The translations under genes and the position numbers were made by a program. From Chloracidobacterium sp. (GTDB lineage: Bacteria > Acidobacteriota > Blastocatellia > Pyrinomonadales > Pyrinomonadaceae), in NCBI GenBank assembly GCA_025362075.1, contig JANYIL010000252.1, positions 1 through 56,821 of the forward strand: a stretch of 56,821 bases of DNA, read 5' to 3'. The stretch's first letter is position 1, and every line of letters begins with the position of its first letter. Of the stretch, positions 1-8,087 are shown one piece after another. The notes under the pieces are model-generated. The model was given only the letters and a program-made list of their open reading frames with translations, did not search any database and was not told the DNA's origin.

Positions 1-94
1 GGGCAATCTCGGCCCGTTTATTCAAAAGCCGAAGCAGCTCGTTGTCTATCGCATCGATCTCCGCACGCGGATTTTCGATTGGCTGTTCGTTCAT
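1..94 (-). CDS. chorismate mutase domain, N-terminal fragment (possibly the start of pheA)
   Basis: The minus strand opens with ATG at 94 and reads out of the window's left edge. The 31 visible residues contain the first helix of an AroQ-type chorismate mutase, with the motif AEIDAIDNELLRLLNKRAEI: an Ile/Leu pattern, the E-I-D start and the L-x-x-R-x-x-I end. This domain converts chorismate to prephenate. It could be a free chorismate mutase or the N-terminus of the bifunctional P-protein; the rest lies outside. It follows the ilv operon on the same strand but is separated by 220 bases that hold a palindromic element, so co-transcription is uncertain. Confidence 0.8.
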   Translation of the reverse strand, partial: MNEQPIENPRAEIDAIDNELLRLLNKRAEIA

Positions 95-155
95 TATTCT
101 GAAGCTATTATATTGGAGCGGACAAATTTATTCATACGTTAAAGTGACGGATCGC

Positions 156-253
156 GTCAGAACCACCTGCGGTAGCGGGTGGTTAAAGTTGGGTTTGATT
201 CAACAATAGATGTCCACGCCACAGTTCAACCAGCTATCGCAGGTGGTTCTGAC
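156..253. repeat. palindromic element, family D (GTCAGAACC ends)
   Basis: Inverted repeat. The left arm 156-176 begins GTCAGAACCACCTGCG and the right arm 233-253 is its complement with one mismatch, around a 56-base centre. It fills most of the 95-314 gap. Its outer nine bases and a GCGATAGC-like core are shared with the family A elements at 27464 and 48865. Confidence 0.8.
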
Positions 254-314
254 CTGCCATTGACGTAACGCTAGCGACCAACAATGAGTCCGCGCATTAC
301 CGGCGGTCCGCACA

Positions 315-686
315 CTAAACAGCCCAAAGGTGATCTTCCGGCTTGTAATGCAGCCAGTAGTCTGTATTTTCCCGCCATTCGGGCCGGTAATTTGTGCTGA
401 CGACCGCGAGCGTGTCTTCGAGGGCGACGGATGAGTGCTCGATATTTGGCGGTATCACAAGTGTCTGGTTCGCTTTAAGCTCAACGGTTTTGCCGTCAAG
501 ATTGACCTGCCATTTACCGCGAACCACGTAGATGATCTCCTCATATTCATGGCTGTGCGGCGCGGTGATTGCGCCTTCGTCGAGTTCGACATGGGCCATC
601 ATTATGTTTTCGCCTACGGCCACGCCGCGTCTATAGCCGCCGACCTCAGTTCGCGTTTTTTCGTCGCTCCAATCGTAAAACTTCAT
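315..686 (-). CDS. single-domain cupin protein
   Basis: 123 residues forming one cupin fold. Cupin motif 1 is seen as HSHEYEE followed by Y-x-x-x-G-K (about residues 43-54) and motif 2 as PPNIEH (about 79-84). These His/Glu residues normally bind one metal ion. Small cupins serve as sugar-nucleotide or amino-acid modifying enzymes or as ligand sensors, so no reaction can be assigned. The start codon is preceded by AGGAGCACGAG and lies nine bases after the ilvC stop, so it is very likely the last gene of the ilv operon. A second cupin of the same size and similar ending (AxALEDT) is at 38547. Confidence 0.85.
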   Translation of the reverse strand: MKFYDWSDEKTRTEVGGYRRGVAVGENIMMAHVELDEGAITAPHSHEYEEIIYVVRGKWQVNLDGKTVELKANQTLVIPPNIEHSSVALEDTLAVVSTNYRPEWRENTDYWLHYKPEDHLWAV

Positions 687-695
687 CTCGTGCTC

Positions 696-1712
696 CTAGT
701 TTACCTGCTTATTGACCAATGTTTTTTCGCCCAGCCACGGCATCATTGCCCGCAGGCTCTTGCCAACGGTTTCGATCGAGTGCGCCTCACCTTCGGTTTC
801 AAGACGTCTGAAATTAGGCTTGCCGCTCTCGCATTCGCTCATCCATTCATCGGCAAATTGACCGCTCTGGATCTCACCGAGTATCTTCTTCATCTCCGCT
901 TTCGTTTCGTCATTGACGATACGTCCACCGCGTGTCAGGTCGCCAAATTCGGCCGTGTTCGACACGGAGTAACGCATATTCCCGATACCGCCCTCATAGA
1001 GCAGATCGACGATCAGTTTCATTTCGTGCAGGCATTCGAAATACGCCATTTCCGGTGCATATCCGGCCTCGGTCAAAGTCTCGAAACCGGCCTGAATCAG
1101 CGAGGTCAGGCCGCCGCACAGCACAGCCTGCTCACCGAAGAGATCGGTCTCGGTCTCTTCCTTAAAGTTCGTCTCGATGATCCCGGCCTTGCCGCCGCCG
1201 ATCGCCGACGCGTACGACATCCCGATGCCGCGCGTGTCGCCGGTTACGTCCTGATGAACGGCAAGCAGGCATGGCACGCCGCGTCCGCGTTCGTATTCGC
1301 TGCGTACCAGATGGCCCGGCCCTTTCGGTGCGACGAGAAATACATTCACATCCGTGGGCGGCACGATCTTTTTGAAATGAACACCGAAACCGTGAGCAAA
1401 GGCGAGGTATTTATTGGCCTTGAGAGCCGGAGCGATCTCGTCACGATAAACGCCCGGAGCGAGTTCATCGGGCACAAGCACCATGATCACGTCCGCCACC
1501 TCGGCGGCGTCGCGAGAATATAAAACCTCTAACCCTGCGTCTTTTGCCTTTTGAATAGATCGGCTGTCCTTTGGCAATCCGACGATCACATCGGCACCCG
1601 ATTCTTTCAGATTATTTGCGTGAGCATGTCCTTGCGAACCGTAACCAATGATCGCAACCCGTTTGTCCTTAATAAGTTGCGAATCGGCGTCCGCATCGTA
1701 AAAAACCTTCAT
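696..1712 (-). CDS. ilvC: ketol-acid reductoisomerase
   Basis: 338 residues, the length of class I (short) enzymes. It converts acetolactate or acetohydroxybutyrate into the dihydroxy acid in valine, leucine and isoleucine synthesis, using NADPH and Mg2+. The Rossmann motif [17 protein letters not shown] is near residues 23-39. The GPG-H loop of the first domain ([20 protein letters not shown]) and the acidic metal-binding helices of the C-terminal domain ([29 protein letters not shown]) are intact. The start codon follows GAGGAATAATT. It sits 18 bases after ilvN in the ilvB-ilvN-ilvC-cupin operon and is probably controlled by the upstream attenuator. Confidence 0.97.
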   Translation of the reverse strand: MKVFYDADADSQLIKDKRVAIIGYGSQGHAHANNLKESGADVIVGLPKDSRSIQKAKDAGLEVLYSRDAAEVADVIMVLVPDELAPGVYRDEIAPALKANKYLAFAHGFGVHFKKIVPPTDVNVFLVAPKGPGHLVRSEYERGRGVPCLLAVHQDVTGDTRGIGMSYASAIGGGKAGIIETNFKEETETDLFGEQAVLCGGLTSLIQAGFETLTEAGYAPEMAYFECLHEMKLIVDLLYEGGIGNMRYSVSNTAEFGDLTRGGRIVNDETKAEMKKILGEIQSGQFADEWMSECESGKPNFRRLETEGEAHSIETVGKSLRAMMPWLGEKTLVNKQVN

Positions 1713-1730
1713 AATTATTCCTCGTAAAAT

Positions 1731-2261
1731 CTATGCTTGTGCAGACTCGGCAATTTTCGTCATTCGCTCGAACGGCGAAAGCCGCGTGATCGCGACCGAG
1801 CCGCTCCGAGTTACATCATTGACCTCCAGGGGTTTGAGCATCTCGATAAATGTGTCGACCTTTTCCCGCGTGCCCGACATTTCCAGGATCATCTTTTTAT
1901 GCGAAATATCGACGACCTTAGCTCGAAAGATAGCGACCAGATTCATTATCTCCTGCCGCTCGGATCCGGCCTTGGCCGAAACGTCTATCAACGCCATTTC
2001 CCGCTCGATGTGCGGCTCGCCGGTGATCAGTTTAACCTCGCGAACGCGAGCAAGCCTTGCGCATTGCTTGACGATCTGCTCGATGGTGCGCTCGTCACCG
2101 GACGTTACAATCGTTGCCCGTGACCATTCCGGTTCAAGCGTTTTGCCGACGGAGATCGTCTCGATGCCATAACCGCGCGCGCTAAACAGCCCGACGATCC
2201 GCGACAGTTCGCCGGCCTCGTCCGCAACGGTAATAGTGAGTGTGTGTCGGTTATTGCCCAT
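1731..2261 (-). CDS. ilvN: acetolactate synthase small (regulatory) subunit
   Basis: 176 residues. The N-terminal ACT domain (residues about 5-80) starts HTLTITVADEAGELSRIVGL and holds the GYGIETISVG segment that binds valine for feedback inhibition. A second ACT-like domain follows (ALIDVSAKAGSERQEIMNLV onward). It activates and regulates the large subunit IlvB. The ATG is two bases after the ilvB stop codon, so the two subunits are translationally coupled. Nothing looks damaged here, unlike in ilvB. Confidence 0.96.
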   Translation of the reverse strand: MGNNRHTLTITVADEAGELSRIVGLFSARGYGIETISVGKTLEPEWSRATIVTSGDERTIEQIVKQCARLARVREVKLITGEPHIEREMALIDVSAKAGSERQEIMNLVAIFRAKVVDISHKKMILEMSGTREKVDTFIEMLKPLEVNDVTRSGSVAITRLSPFERMTKIAESAQA

Positions 2262-2263
2262 AA

Positions 2264-3061
2264 CTATTTGAGGATCATATTTTCCGACCCGAGCCCGGCC
2301 GGGATAATCGGAAATACGTTTTCCTCCTTCGATACGACGATGTCAAAAATGGTGACGCCCGGATGGCTTAGCCCTTTTTCCAAAACGTCGGTTAGCTCTG
2401 CGGGCGTAGTCGCCCGCAGTCCCAGTGCCCCGTATGCTTCCGCCAACTTTACAAAATCCGGTGACACCGACAGATCAACTTCGGAATACGCCCGGTCGTA
2501 AAACATCTCCTGCCATTGACGCACCATGCCGAGATAGCCGTTATTCATAATCAGAACTTTGAGCGGAATACCGTACTGGACGGCGGTGATGATCTCCTGA
2601 TTCGTCATCTGAAAACCGCCGTCGCCGACAATCGCGATCACCTGTTTATCCGGTCGTGCAAGCTGCGCACCCATCGCCGCTGGCAGCCCGAATCCCATAG
2701 TGCCCAAACCGCCGCTTGTGATAAATTGACGCGAATATTTGCACGGATAAAATTGGGCCGCCCACATCTGGTGCTGGCCGACATCGGTGACGATGATGGC
2801 TTCGCCATTGGTTACGCGATGTAGGTTTTCGATCAGGGATTGTGGCTTTATCTCCGTTTCGGATTGCTCGCAGACAAGCGGCACAGACGCTTTCCATTCG
2901 TCGATCTTTCGCCACCAGATTAGGCGCGCGTCCTGACTCCTCTCGATCTCTGCCTCGGCCCGCTCCGCAAGATTTGCCGACATCGCAATCAGGGCCGACT
3001 TTGCGTCCGCGACGACCGACAAATGCGGCTGCTTAATTCTTGCCGATATTTGATGAGTCAA
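2264..3061 (-). CDS. ilvB: acetolactate synthase large subunit, C-terminal part (downstream of a frameshift)
   Basis: This open frame carries the C-terminal half of IlvB. It has the end of the central domain, then the thiamine-diphosphate-binding domain with GDGGFQMTNQE and MNNGYLGMVRQWQEMFY, and the normal C-terminus. The enzyme condenses pyruvate with pyruvate or 2-ketobutyrate. The first nine codons from the in-frame ATG at 3061 are frame-shifted copies of upstream coding sequence and are not a genuine N-terminus. True homology starts at KQPHLSVVAD, directly after the stop of the upstream part. Removing one of the two A bases at 3035-3036 would join both parts into a normal protein of about 588 residues. 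Confidence 0.9.
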   Translation of the reverse strand: MTHQISARIKQPHLSVVADAKSALIAMSANLAERAEAEIERSQDARLIWWRKIDEWKASVPLVCEQSETEIKPQSLIENLHRVTNGEAIIVTDVGQHQMWAAQFYPCKYSRQFITSGGLGTMGFGLPAAMGAQLARPDKQVIAIVGDGGFQMTNQEIITAVQYGIPLKVLIMNNGYLGMVRQWQEMFYDRAYSEVDLSVSPDFVKLAEAYGALGLRATTPAELTDVLEKGLSHPGVTIFDIVVSKEENVFPIIPAGLGSENMILK

Positions 3062-4031
3062 TGTCGATGTGAATTATCTCGGCGTTCGGCGCAAATGTCG
3101 CCAGTTTGCCAGTCACGCGGTCGTCAAACCGGACCCCGATCGCAAAGAGCAGATCGCATTGCTGGATGGCCGTATTCGCCGTGTAAGTGCCGTGCATGCC
3201 GAGCATCCCGAGCGAAAGTGCGTGTGCTGTCGGAAACCCCCCAAGCCCCATAAGGGTCGGCGTGACCGGAACTTGCAGCGTCTGGGCGACTTTCATTAGC
3301 TCATCAGATGCATCGGATGTGACGATACCGCCGCCGACATAAAAGACCGGCTGCTTTGCTGCTAGAAGCTTATCGACGACCTTAGCAATCTTTGTACGGT
3401 CAATATATTGTTCGGGCTCGGCGAACATCAGCTCGTTTTTGCGCGCGTTGCCTTTTTCACATATCAAACCCGAAACATCCTTTGGAATGTCGATGACGAC
3501 CGGCCCCGGCTTGCCGGAACTGGCTATCTCAAACGCTTCGTCTATCACCCATTCGAGATCCCGAACGTCTTTGACAAGATAACTGTGTTTGACGATCGGC
3601 AGCGTAATTCCAAAGGTATCGACCTCCTGAAACGCATCAGTGCCGATCACCGCCGTCGGCACCTGACCGGTGATCACGACCAGCGGGATTGAATCCATAT
3701 AGGCGTCGGCAATTCCCGTCACGGCATTGGTCGCTCCCGGCCCAGACGTCACGAGTGCAACGCCGACCTTGCCTGTCGACCGGGCATACCCCTCGGCAGC
3801 GTGGACCGCTCCCTGCTCGTGCCGCACCAGGTAATGCGTGATCTCATCGCGAAACCGCCAGATCGCGTCATAAATATGCAACACCGCACCCCCCGGGAGT
3901 CCAAAAACAGTATCGACACCATTTTTGATCAAACCGCGCACGAGGATCTCAGCACCACGAGATGGTTCCTGAACGTTTTCAAGCGTGGGGACCGGTAGTG
4001 CCGGTGATCCGGCTTCGATGACGTCTCTCAT
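3033..4031 (-). CDS. ilvB: acetolactate synthase large subunit, N-terminal part (upstream of a frameshift)
   Basis: 332 residues holding the N-terminal TPP-binding domain (ILVRGLIKNGVDTVFGLPGG at about 30-48, catalytic Glu in VRHEQGAVHAAEG near residue 72) and most of the central domain. The frame ends abruptly at IIHIDIDSSNIGKN with a TAA at 3033-3035, where the family continues with a Q-P stretch. That continuation is found intact in the next frame. The start ATG has a good GAGGAA ribosome site and lies just after the attenuator hairpin. Either the gene is truly broken or the assembly has a one-base error. The sharp edge and otherwise perfect conservation favour a recent event or an error. 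Confidence 0.92.
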   Translation of the reverse strand: MRDVIEAGSPALPVPTLENVQEPSRGAEILVRGLIKNGVDTVFGLPGGAVLHIYDAIWRFRDEITHYLVRHEQGAVHAAEGYARSTGKVGVALVTSGPGATNAVTGIADAYMDSIPLVVITGQVPTAVIGTDAFQEVDTFGITLPIVKHSYLVKDVRDLEWVIDEAFEIASSGKPGPVVIDIPKDVSGLICEKGNARKNELMFAEPEQYIDRTKIAKVVDKLLAAKQPVFYVGGGIVTSDASDELMKVAQTLQVPVTPTLMGLGGFPTAHALSLGMLGMHGTYTANTAIQQCDLLFAIGVRFDDRVTGKLATFAPNAEIIHIDIDSSNIGKN

Positions 4032-4048
4032 AACTTCCTCGTAAAACG

Positions 4049-4103
4049 AAAAAGGTCATCACCGTTCCCGGAAATGACCTTTTTCATAATCCCGCAAAAG
4101 GCC
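4049..4103 (-). promoter_or_regulatory. ilv operon attenuator: antiterminator and terminator hairpins
   Basis: On the minus strand, AAAAAGGTCAT (4084-4074) and ATGACCTTTTT (4059-4049) form a perfect 11-bp stem that ends in U residues, 17 bases before the ilvB ATG. Upstream, GGCCTTTT (4103-4096) can pair fully, with one G-U pair, with AAAAGGTC (4083-4076), the left arm of the terminator. The two structures exclude each other, as in classical amino-acid attenuation. Confidence 0.88.
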
Positions 4104-4104
4104 A

Positions 4105-4221
4105 TTATTCACAGGAAATAATAATGACTACAACGCTGATAAATACGTAAAAATACACGCCAACCGATCGGATGCGTGACGCTTCGTTATTGAACTTTGC
4201 TGTGCGGCTCTGTATTAGCAT
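4105..4221 (-). CDS. ilvL: ilv leader peptide (38 residues)
   Basis: A short frame from ATG at 4221 to TAA at 4105 encodes 38 residues. Near its end it has six consecutive regulatory codons, GTT GTA GTC ATT ATT ATT (4134-4117, Val-Val-Val-Ile-Ile-Ile), and further Val and Ile codons just before (VGVYFYVFIS). The stop lies one base before the antiterminator arm at 4103. A ribosome waiting at the Val/Ile codons would leave that arm free, while one at the stop would cover it. This fits valine/isoleucine-responsive attenuation. The ribosome site is weak (AGAAGA), and the transcript probably starts only about 11 bases upstream. Confidence 0.85.
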   Translation of the reverse strand: MLIQSRTAKFNNEASRIRSVGVYFYVFISVVVIIISCE

Positions 4222-4238
4222 TTCTTCTAAACATTTAG

Positions 4239-4267
4239 AGATTATGACAAAAATTTATGCGTGTCAA
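4239..4267 (-). promoter_or_regulatory. sigma-70-type promoter of the ilv operon
   Basis: On the minus strand TTGACA (4267-4262) is followed after exactly 17 bases by TAATCT (4244-4239). The predicted start is near 4232, just upstream of the leader-peptide ATG. Confidence 0.85.
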
Positions 4268-4456
4268 TATATTTCTTTAATAATTGCGTGTATTTGCCGA
4301 TGTTGTCCTTAAATTCCCTATCCTGTGTTTCCTTGCAGACAATCATCTGCACACAAAGCACGATAAGGTAGGTCTAAGGCCGATTTGGTATAGAGAGAGT
4401 GGGAGTCATCTTTCCGTTCCCACCGTAAACCATTGACAACTATGAATTTGGCCTTT

Positions 4457-4473
4457 TTGGCACGGTGGTTGCG
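4457..4473 (+). promoter_or_regulatory. sigma-54-like (-24/-12) promoter
   Basis: TTGGCACGGTGGTTGCG matches the RpoN consensus TGGCAC-N5-TTGC, with GG and GC ten bases apart. It lies 53 bases before the ATG of the glycine-zipper gene. The rest of 4268-4525 holds no gene that could be recognised. Confidence 0.75.
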
Positions 4474-4525
4474 CTTCTATAAGGCGTCAACAACTATTGG
4501 CAATCAGTAGAGGGGGATTTTTACC

Positions 4526-4888
4526 ATGAAGAAATACGTTACAACAATTATGCTGGCTACAATGTTAGCCGCTATGGTGCCGCTATTTGCGAGCACGACA
4601 CTAGGTCAGACACGTTATTACCGAACGCGAGATGGTCGGGTTGTCGCCGTAAAACGGCCTAATCTGTACCAGCGTCATCGCAAGGCCTTCAACATCGGCG
4701 GCGGAACGGTCGCCGGAGCGTTGATCGGCGGATTGATCGGCGGCAAAAAGGGTCTCGTGATTGGCGGCTTGGCCGGAGCGGGCGGCGGAGCCCTGTTTAA
4801 TCATAAACAGAAGCCGAAGAATTACTATCGCCGGCACTATATCAATGTAAGACCATATACGGCGCGTCGAGTGTATCGAAATCCTTAA
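4526..4888 (+). CDS. secreted glycine-zipper (YMGG-like) protein
   Basis: 120 residues. An N-terminal signal peptide (MKKYVTTIMLATMLAAMVPL, cleavage near TTLGQ) is followed by a basic Tyr/Arg-rich stretch. A glycine zipper comes next, GGGTVAGALIGGLIGGKKG then GGLAGAGGGALF (about residues 58-92), and then a basic Tyr/Arg tail. Glycine zippers of this kind pack as transmembrane hairpins in outer-membrane lipoproteins and stress proteins; the exact role is unknown. The ATG follows AGAGGGGGATTTTTACC. The sigma-54-like promoter upstream suggests induction by an enhancer-binding regulator, perhaps in envelope or nutrient stress (inference). Confidence 0.85.
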   Translation: MKKYVTTIMLATMLAAMVPLFASTTLGQTRYYRTRDGRVVAVKRPNLYQRHRKAFNIGGGTVAGALIGGLIGGKKGLVIGGLAGAGGGALFNHKQKPKNYYRRHYINVRPYTARRVYRNP

Positions 4889-4907
4889 TTGGTTTCTCGA
4901 TAAGGTC

Positions 4908-4946
4908 AAAAGCCTCGGCACCCTTTCACGGATGGTCGGGGCTTTT
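4908..4946 (+). terminator. intrinsic terminator
   Basis: AAAAGCCTCG (4908-4917) pairs with CGGGGCTTTT (4937-4946) with one G-T wobble and is followed by more T residues. It ends the glycine-zipper transcript. Confidence 0.8.
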
Positions 4947-4970
4947 TATTTTCAAAGAACCAAAGACAGC

Positions 4971-6752
4971 CTAAAAAACATACGTATTCGCCTCGATCAA
5001 CGTCGCGGCGATCCGCTGGCGGGAAGCAATGGTGTTGATGGGCGTGTTGTTTTTCGTAAACCGCTTTAGCGCAACCAGCAAAGTGCGGCCTTCGTCGCCC
5101 TCTGCAATCGCAGCGATCGTATTTTTTGCTGCGGCCTCGACACGCTGGATCGCGTCGTTGCAGTAAACCGAGGTCATGTCGATATAGCTTTGGGCGGCTT
5201 CCTCGCCGTTAGCTTCGGCGTATTTTTTGGTTCGCAAAATGGCAGTTTCCATTTGATAGGCATCCATGATGATGTCGGCGCAATTTAGCAGCACTTCTTG
5301 CTGATCGGCAAGGCCCATCATGTATTTTTGGGCCGCCGTGCCGAGCACCATGAGAGCGACCTTTTTTGCGTTTTGTGCAAGCTTGGTCTCAGCCGCGAGT
5401 AGGCTCGTATCCTCATCAAACGACATCTGCGGATTGAGTATCTCGTCCTGCAAAGCCTTTGCCGCTTGCAATAGACCGAGCTTGCCTTTCATCGCACGCT
5501 TCATCAATTGACCCGGGATCAGGAGACGGTTGATCTCGTTCGTGCCTTCGAAAATGCGGTTGATGCGCGAATCGCGATACGCCTTTTCCGCCGGATAGTC
5601 CGCCGAATAGCCGTAGCCGCCATATATCTGCACCATCTCATCGACGACGTAATCAAGCGCCTCGCTGCACGCAACCTTGTTGATCGACGATTCGACGGCG
5701 TATTCCTCGATCGACTGTAATTTTGTTGCGTTGTCGGCACCGTCGCCGATCAGGGCGTCGATCATGCCGACCGTGCGATAGGTGATCGACTCGGCAACCC
5801 AAGTGCGGATGGCCATCTCGGCGAGCTTGTGTTTGATCGCTCCGAAAGACGAGATCGGCTTGCCAAACTGATGCCGTTCGTTGGCGTAGCGGACCGCATC
5901 GTGGATCGCGAGTTTACAGCCGCCCGTGACGCTTGCTCCGAGCTTAAAACGACCGACGTTGAGGATATTAAACGCAATTTTAGCTCCGTCGCCGACGTTG
6001 CCGATCAGATTGGTTACCGGAATTTTTGCGTCCGAGAGAATGAGCGCGGTGGTCGATGACGACTTGATGCCCATCTTGTGTTCTTCGTGGCCGGGACGGC
6101 AGTTTTCGCTGCGTTCGACGACGAATGCAGAGAATTTTTCCTTCTCGCCATCGACCTTTGCAAAGACGATAAAAACGTCCGCAAACCCACCGTTCGAGAT
6201 CCACATCTTCTCGCCGTTGAGTACGTAATGCTGGCCGTCCTCGCTGAGCCTCGCGACCGTTTTTGCCCCAAGAGCGTCTGAGCCAGAACCGCTCTCGGTC
6301 AGGCAATACGCCGTTACTACCTCGCCCGAAATGATCGGCGGTATCCACCTCTTTTTAAGTTCTTCGGAACCAAAATAGAGCAACGGCAGCAGGCCGATAG
6401 AGGTCTGAGCACCAAACGTCGTGCCAAATCCGCCCGCACGTCCGATCATCTCGGCGATGACGACACCAGTCGTCTGATCGAGCCCGAGACCACCGTATTC
6501 CTCGGGAATGGTCGCACCCAAAAGGCCAAGATCGCCGCCTTTTTTGACTAGCTCGCGAGCGATCTCCCACGCATGATTTTCAAGCGCGGGAAGCTGCGGC
6601 CAAATCTCGTTATCGACAAATTCCTTCGTCGTCTCGCCGATCATACGGTGCTCGTCGGTAAAATCCTCGGGCGTAAAAACCTCAGCCGTCGTCGCATCCG
6701 CGATCAAAAACTCGCCGCCCTTTACATATTCTTTTTCCATTTGTGGTTCCAT
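4971..6752 (-). CDS. fadE: long acyl-CoA dehydrogenase (FadE type)
   Basis: 593 residues: a standard acyl-CoA dehydrogenase core (about 30-420) plus a C-terminal extension of about 170 residues. Size and layout match Bacillus subtilis FadE. It oxidises acyl-CoA to trans-2-enoyl-CoA with FAD. Seen: the FAD/substrate segment CLTESGSGSDALG, the central GGYGYSADYPAEKAYRDSRI, and FEGTNEINR, which includes the catalytic Glu. The frame is open back to a GTG at 6770, but that codon lies inside a family F repeat. I therefore start at ATG 6752; ATG 6740, preceded by GGAACC, is also possible. It is the last gene of the fad cluster. Confidence 0.93.
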   Translation of the reverse strand: MEPQMEKEYVKGGEFLIADATTAEVFTPEDFTDEHRMIGETTKEFVDNEIWPQLPALENHAWEIARELVKKGGDLGLLGATIPEEYGGLGLDQTTGVVIAEMIGRAGGFGTTFGAQTSIGLLPLLYFGSEELKKRWIPPIISGEVVTAYCLTESGSGSDALGAKTVARLSEDGQHYVLNGEKMWISNGGFADVFIVFAKVDGEKEKFSAFVVERSENCRPGHEEHKMGIKSSSTTALILSDAKIPVTNLIGNVGDGAKIAFNILNVGRFKLGASVTGGCKLAIHDAVRYANERHQFGKPISSFGAIKHKLAEMAIRTWVAESITYRTVGMIDALIGDGADNATKLQSIEEYAVESSINKVACSEALDYVVDEMVQIYGGYGYSADYPAEKAYRDSRINRIFEGTNEINRLLIPGQLMKRAMKGKLGLLQAAKALQDEILNPQMSFDEDTSLLAAETKLAQNAKKVALMVLGTAAQKYMMGLADQQEVLLNCADIIMDAYQMETAILRTKKYAEANGEEAAQSYIDMTSVYCNDAIQRVEAAAKNTIAAIAEGDEGRTLLVALKRFTKNNTPINTIASRQRIAATLIEANTYVF

Positions 6753-6765
6753 AATTATCTTTTTT

Positions 6766-6815
6766 GCCACGAATTACACGAATGGCACGAATAAAAAATT
6801 TGTGTAATTCGTGGC
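6766..6815. repeat. family F repeat (CACGAATTA nonamers), gene-less copy
   Basis: The left arm GCCACGAATTACAC (6766-6779) and right arm GTGTAATTCGTGGC (6802-6815) are perfect complements. The left side runs on as CACGAATTA-CACGAATGG-CACGAATAA, three 9-bp units. The ends are the same as those bracketing the GxxExxY gene at 31581-32025. Confidence 0.85.
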
Positions 6816-6828
6816 TAAAACTCCTGTC

Positions 6829-8010
6829 TTAATCTAACCTTTCAAAAATCCCAGCCGCGCCCATGCCGCCGCCGACGCACATTGTGACCATGCCGTAGCG
6901 TTTGCCGGTGCGTTTTAGTTCCTGCAAGACCGTTGCTGTCAATTTTGCACCCGTGCAGCCCAAAGGATGTCCGAGTGCGACCGCTCCGCCGTTGACATTG
7001 ACCTTTGCCGGGTCCATTTCGAGGACCTTCATAACCGACAGCCCTTGTGCTGCAAACGCCTCGTTCAGTTCGATAACGTCGATCTGGTCGAGCGTCAGCC
7101 CGGCCATCTTGAGCGCCTTGGGGATGGCATTGACGGGGCCAATGCCCATTTCTTCGGGCAGGCATCCAGCAGTCGCAAACGAGATAAATCTAGCGAGCGG
7201 CTTGATGCCAAGCTCGCTTGCCTTGTCAGCGGACATCACGACAGCGGCTGCAGCACCGTCCGACATCTGCGACGAATTCCCCGCCGTGACCGTACCGTTA
7301 ACGTGAAACACGGCCCTGAGTTTTGCGAGACCCTCGACCGAAGTATCGGCACGCGGGCCTTCGTCCTGAGCGAAAACGACCTCCTTGCGGCGAACACGTC
7401 CGCCTACGTCGATCTCATCGACAAAGACATTCATCGGGACGATCTCATCTTTAAACCTGCCCCCGGCAATCGCGGCAAGGGCCTTCCGATGCGAGTTATA
7501 GGAAAACTCATCGGCCTGTTCGCGGGTGATCTCGTATTTGCGTGCGAGATTCTCAGCCGTGAGGCCCATGTTTAGGTAATAATCGGGATAAGTATCGACA
7601 ATGTGCGGATTTGGCCGCACGACGTTGCCGCCCATCGGGATCATCGACATCGTCTCGAGACCGCCCGCGACGATCGCATCCGCGCCGCCCGTCATAATAC
7701 GTTCGGCCGCCAGAGCGATCGTCTGCAAACCCGACGAGCAATAACGGTTGACCGTCATCGCCGATGTCTCGACCGGCAGACCCGCCGCGATCGACGCTGT
7801 CCGGGCGACGTTCATTCCCTGCTCGGCCTCGGGAAACGCGCAGCCCATGATGACATCGTCGATCAACGACGGATCGAGATTAGGCACACGAGCTACCGCC
7901 TCCTTTATCGCCGCCGCCCCAAGATCGTCCGGCCGCGTATTTTTCAAAGTGCCCTTCGGCGCCTTACCCACAGCCGTTCGCACGGCCGATACTATTACTG
8001 CTTCTTTCAT
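6829..8010 (-). CDS. fadA: acetyl-CoA acyltransferase (3-ketoacyl-CoA thiolase)
   Basis: 393 residues from the ATG at 8010 (the open frame back to GTG 8025 lies in a repeat). It cleaves 3-ketoacyl-CoA with CoA at the end of each beta-oxidation round. All thiolase active-site elements are present: the nucleophilic Cys in [10 protein letters not shown] (about residue 88), the His in [11 protein letters not shown], and the second Cys in [14 protein letters not shown] near the C-terminus. It lies between ybaK and fadE, in line with the FadN-FadA-FadE set of Bacillus. Repeats of family F occupy the gaps on both sides. Confidence 0.95.
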   Translation of the reverse strand: MKEAVIVSAVRTAVGKAPKGTLKNTRPDDLGAAAIKEAVARVPNLDPSLIDDVIMGCAFPEAEQGMNVARTASIAAGLPVETSAMTVNRYCSSGLQTIALAAERIMTGGADAIVAGGLETMSMIPMGGNVVRPNPHIVDTYPDYYLNMGLTAENLARKYEITREQADEFSYNSHRKALAAIAGGRFKDEIVPMNVFVDEIDVGGRVRRKEVVFAQDEGPRADTSVEGLAKLRAVFHVNGTVTAGNSSQMSDGAAAAVVMSADKASELGIKPLARFISFATAGCLPEEMGIGPVNAIPKALKMAGLTLDQIDVIELNEAFAAQGLSVMKVLEMDPAKVNVNGGAVALGHPLGCTGAKLTATVLQELKRTGKRYGMVTMCVGGGMGAAGIFERLD

Positions 8011-8019
8011 ATTCTTTTT

Positions 8020-8083
8020 AACCACGAAAAGTCACTAAAAATCACTAAACAATTTTTTAGTGTCTTTCGTGCATTTCGTGGTT
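8020..8083. repeat. family F-like inverted repeat (AACCACGAAA type)
   Basis: AACCACGAAA (8020-8029) pairs with TTTCGTGGTT (8074-8083). Inside are CACTAAA units at about ten-base spacing and their complements. It fills the fadA-ybaK gap. Confidence 0.75.
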
Positions 8084-8087
8084 CCTC

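Noticed and set aside
435-1523. Open frame of 362 codons on the plus strand opposite ilvC and the cupin gene
   Set aside because: It is a mirror of two certain genes, has no homology pattern and no ribosome site; the length follows from codon bias on the other strand.
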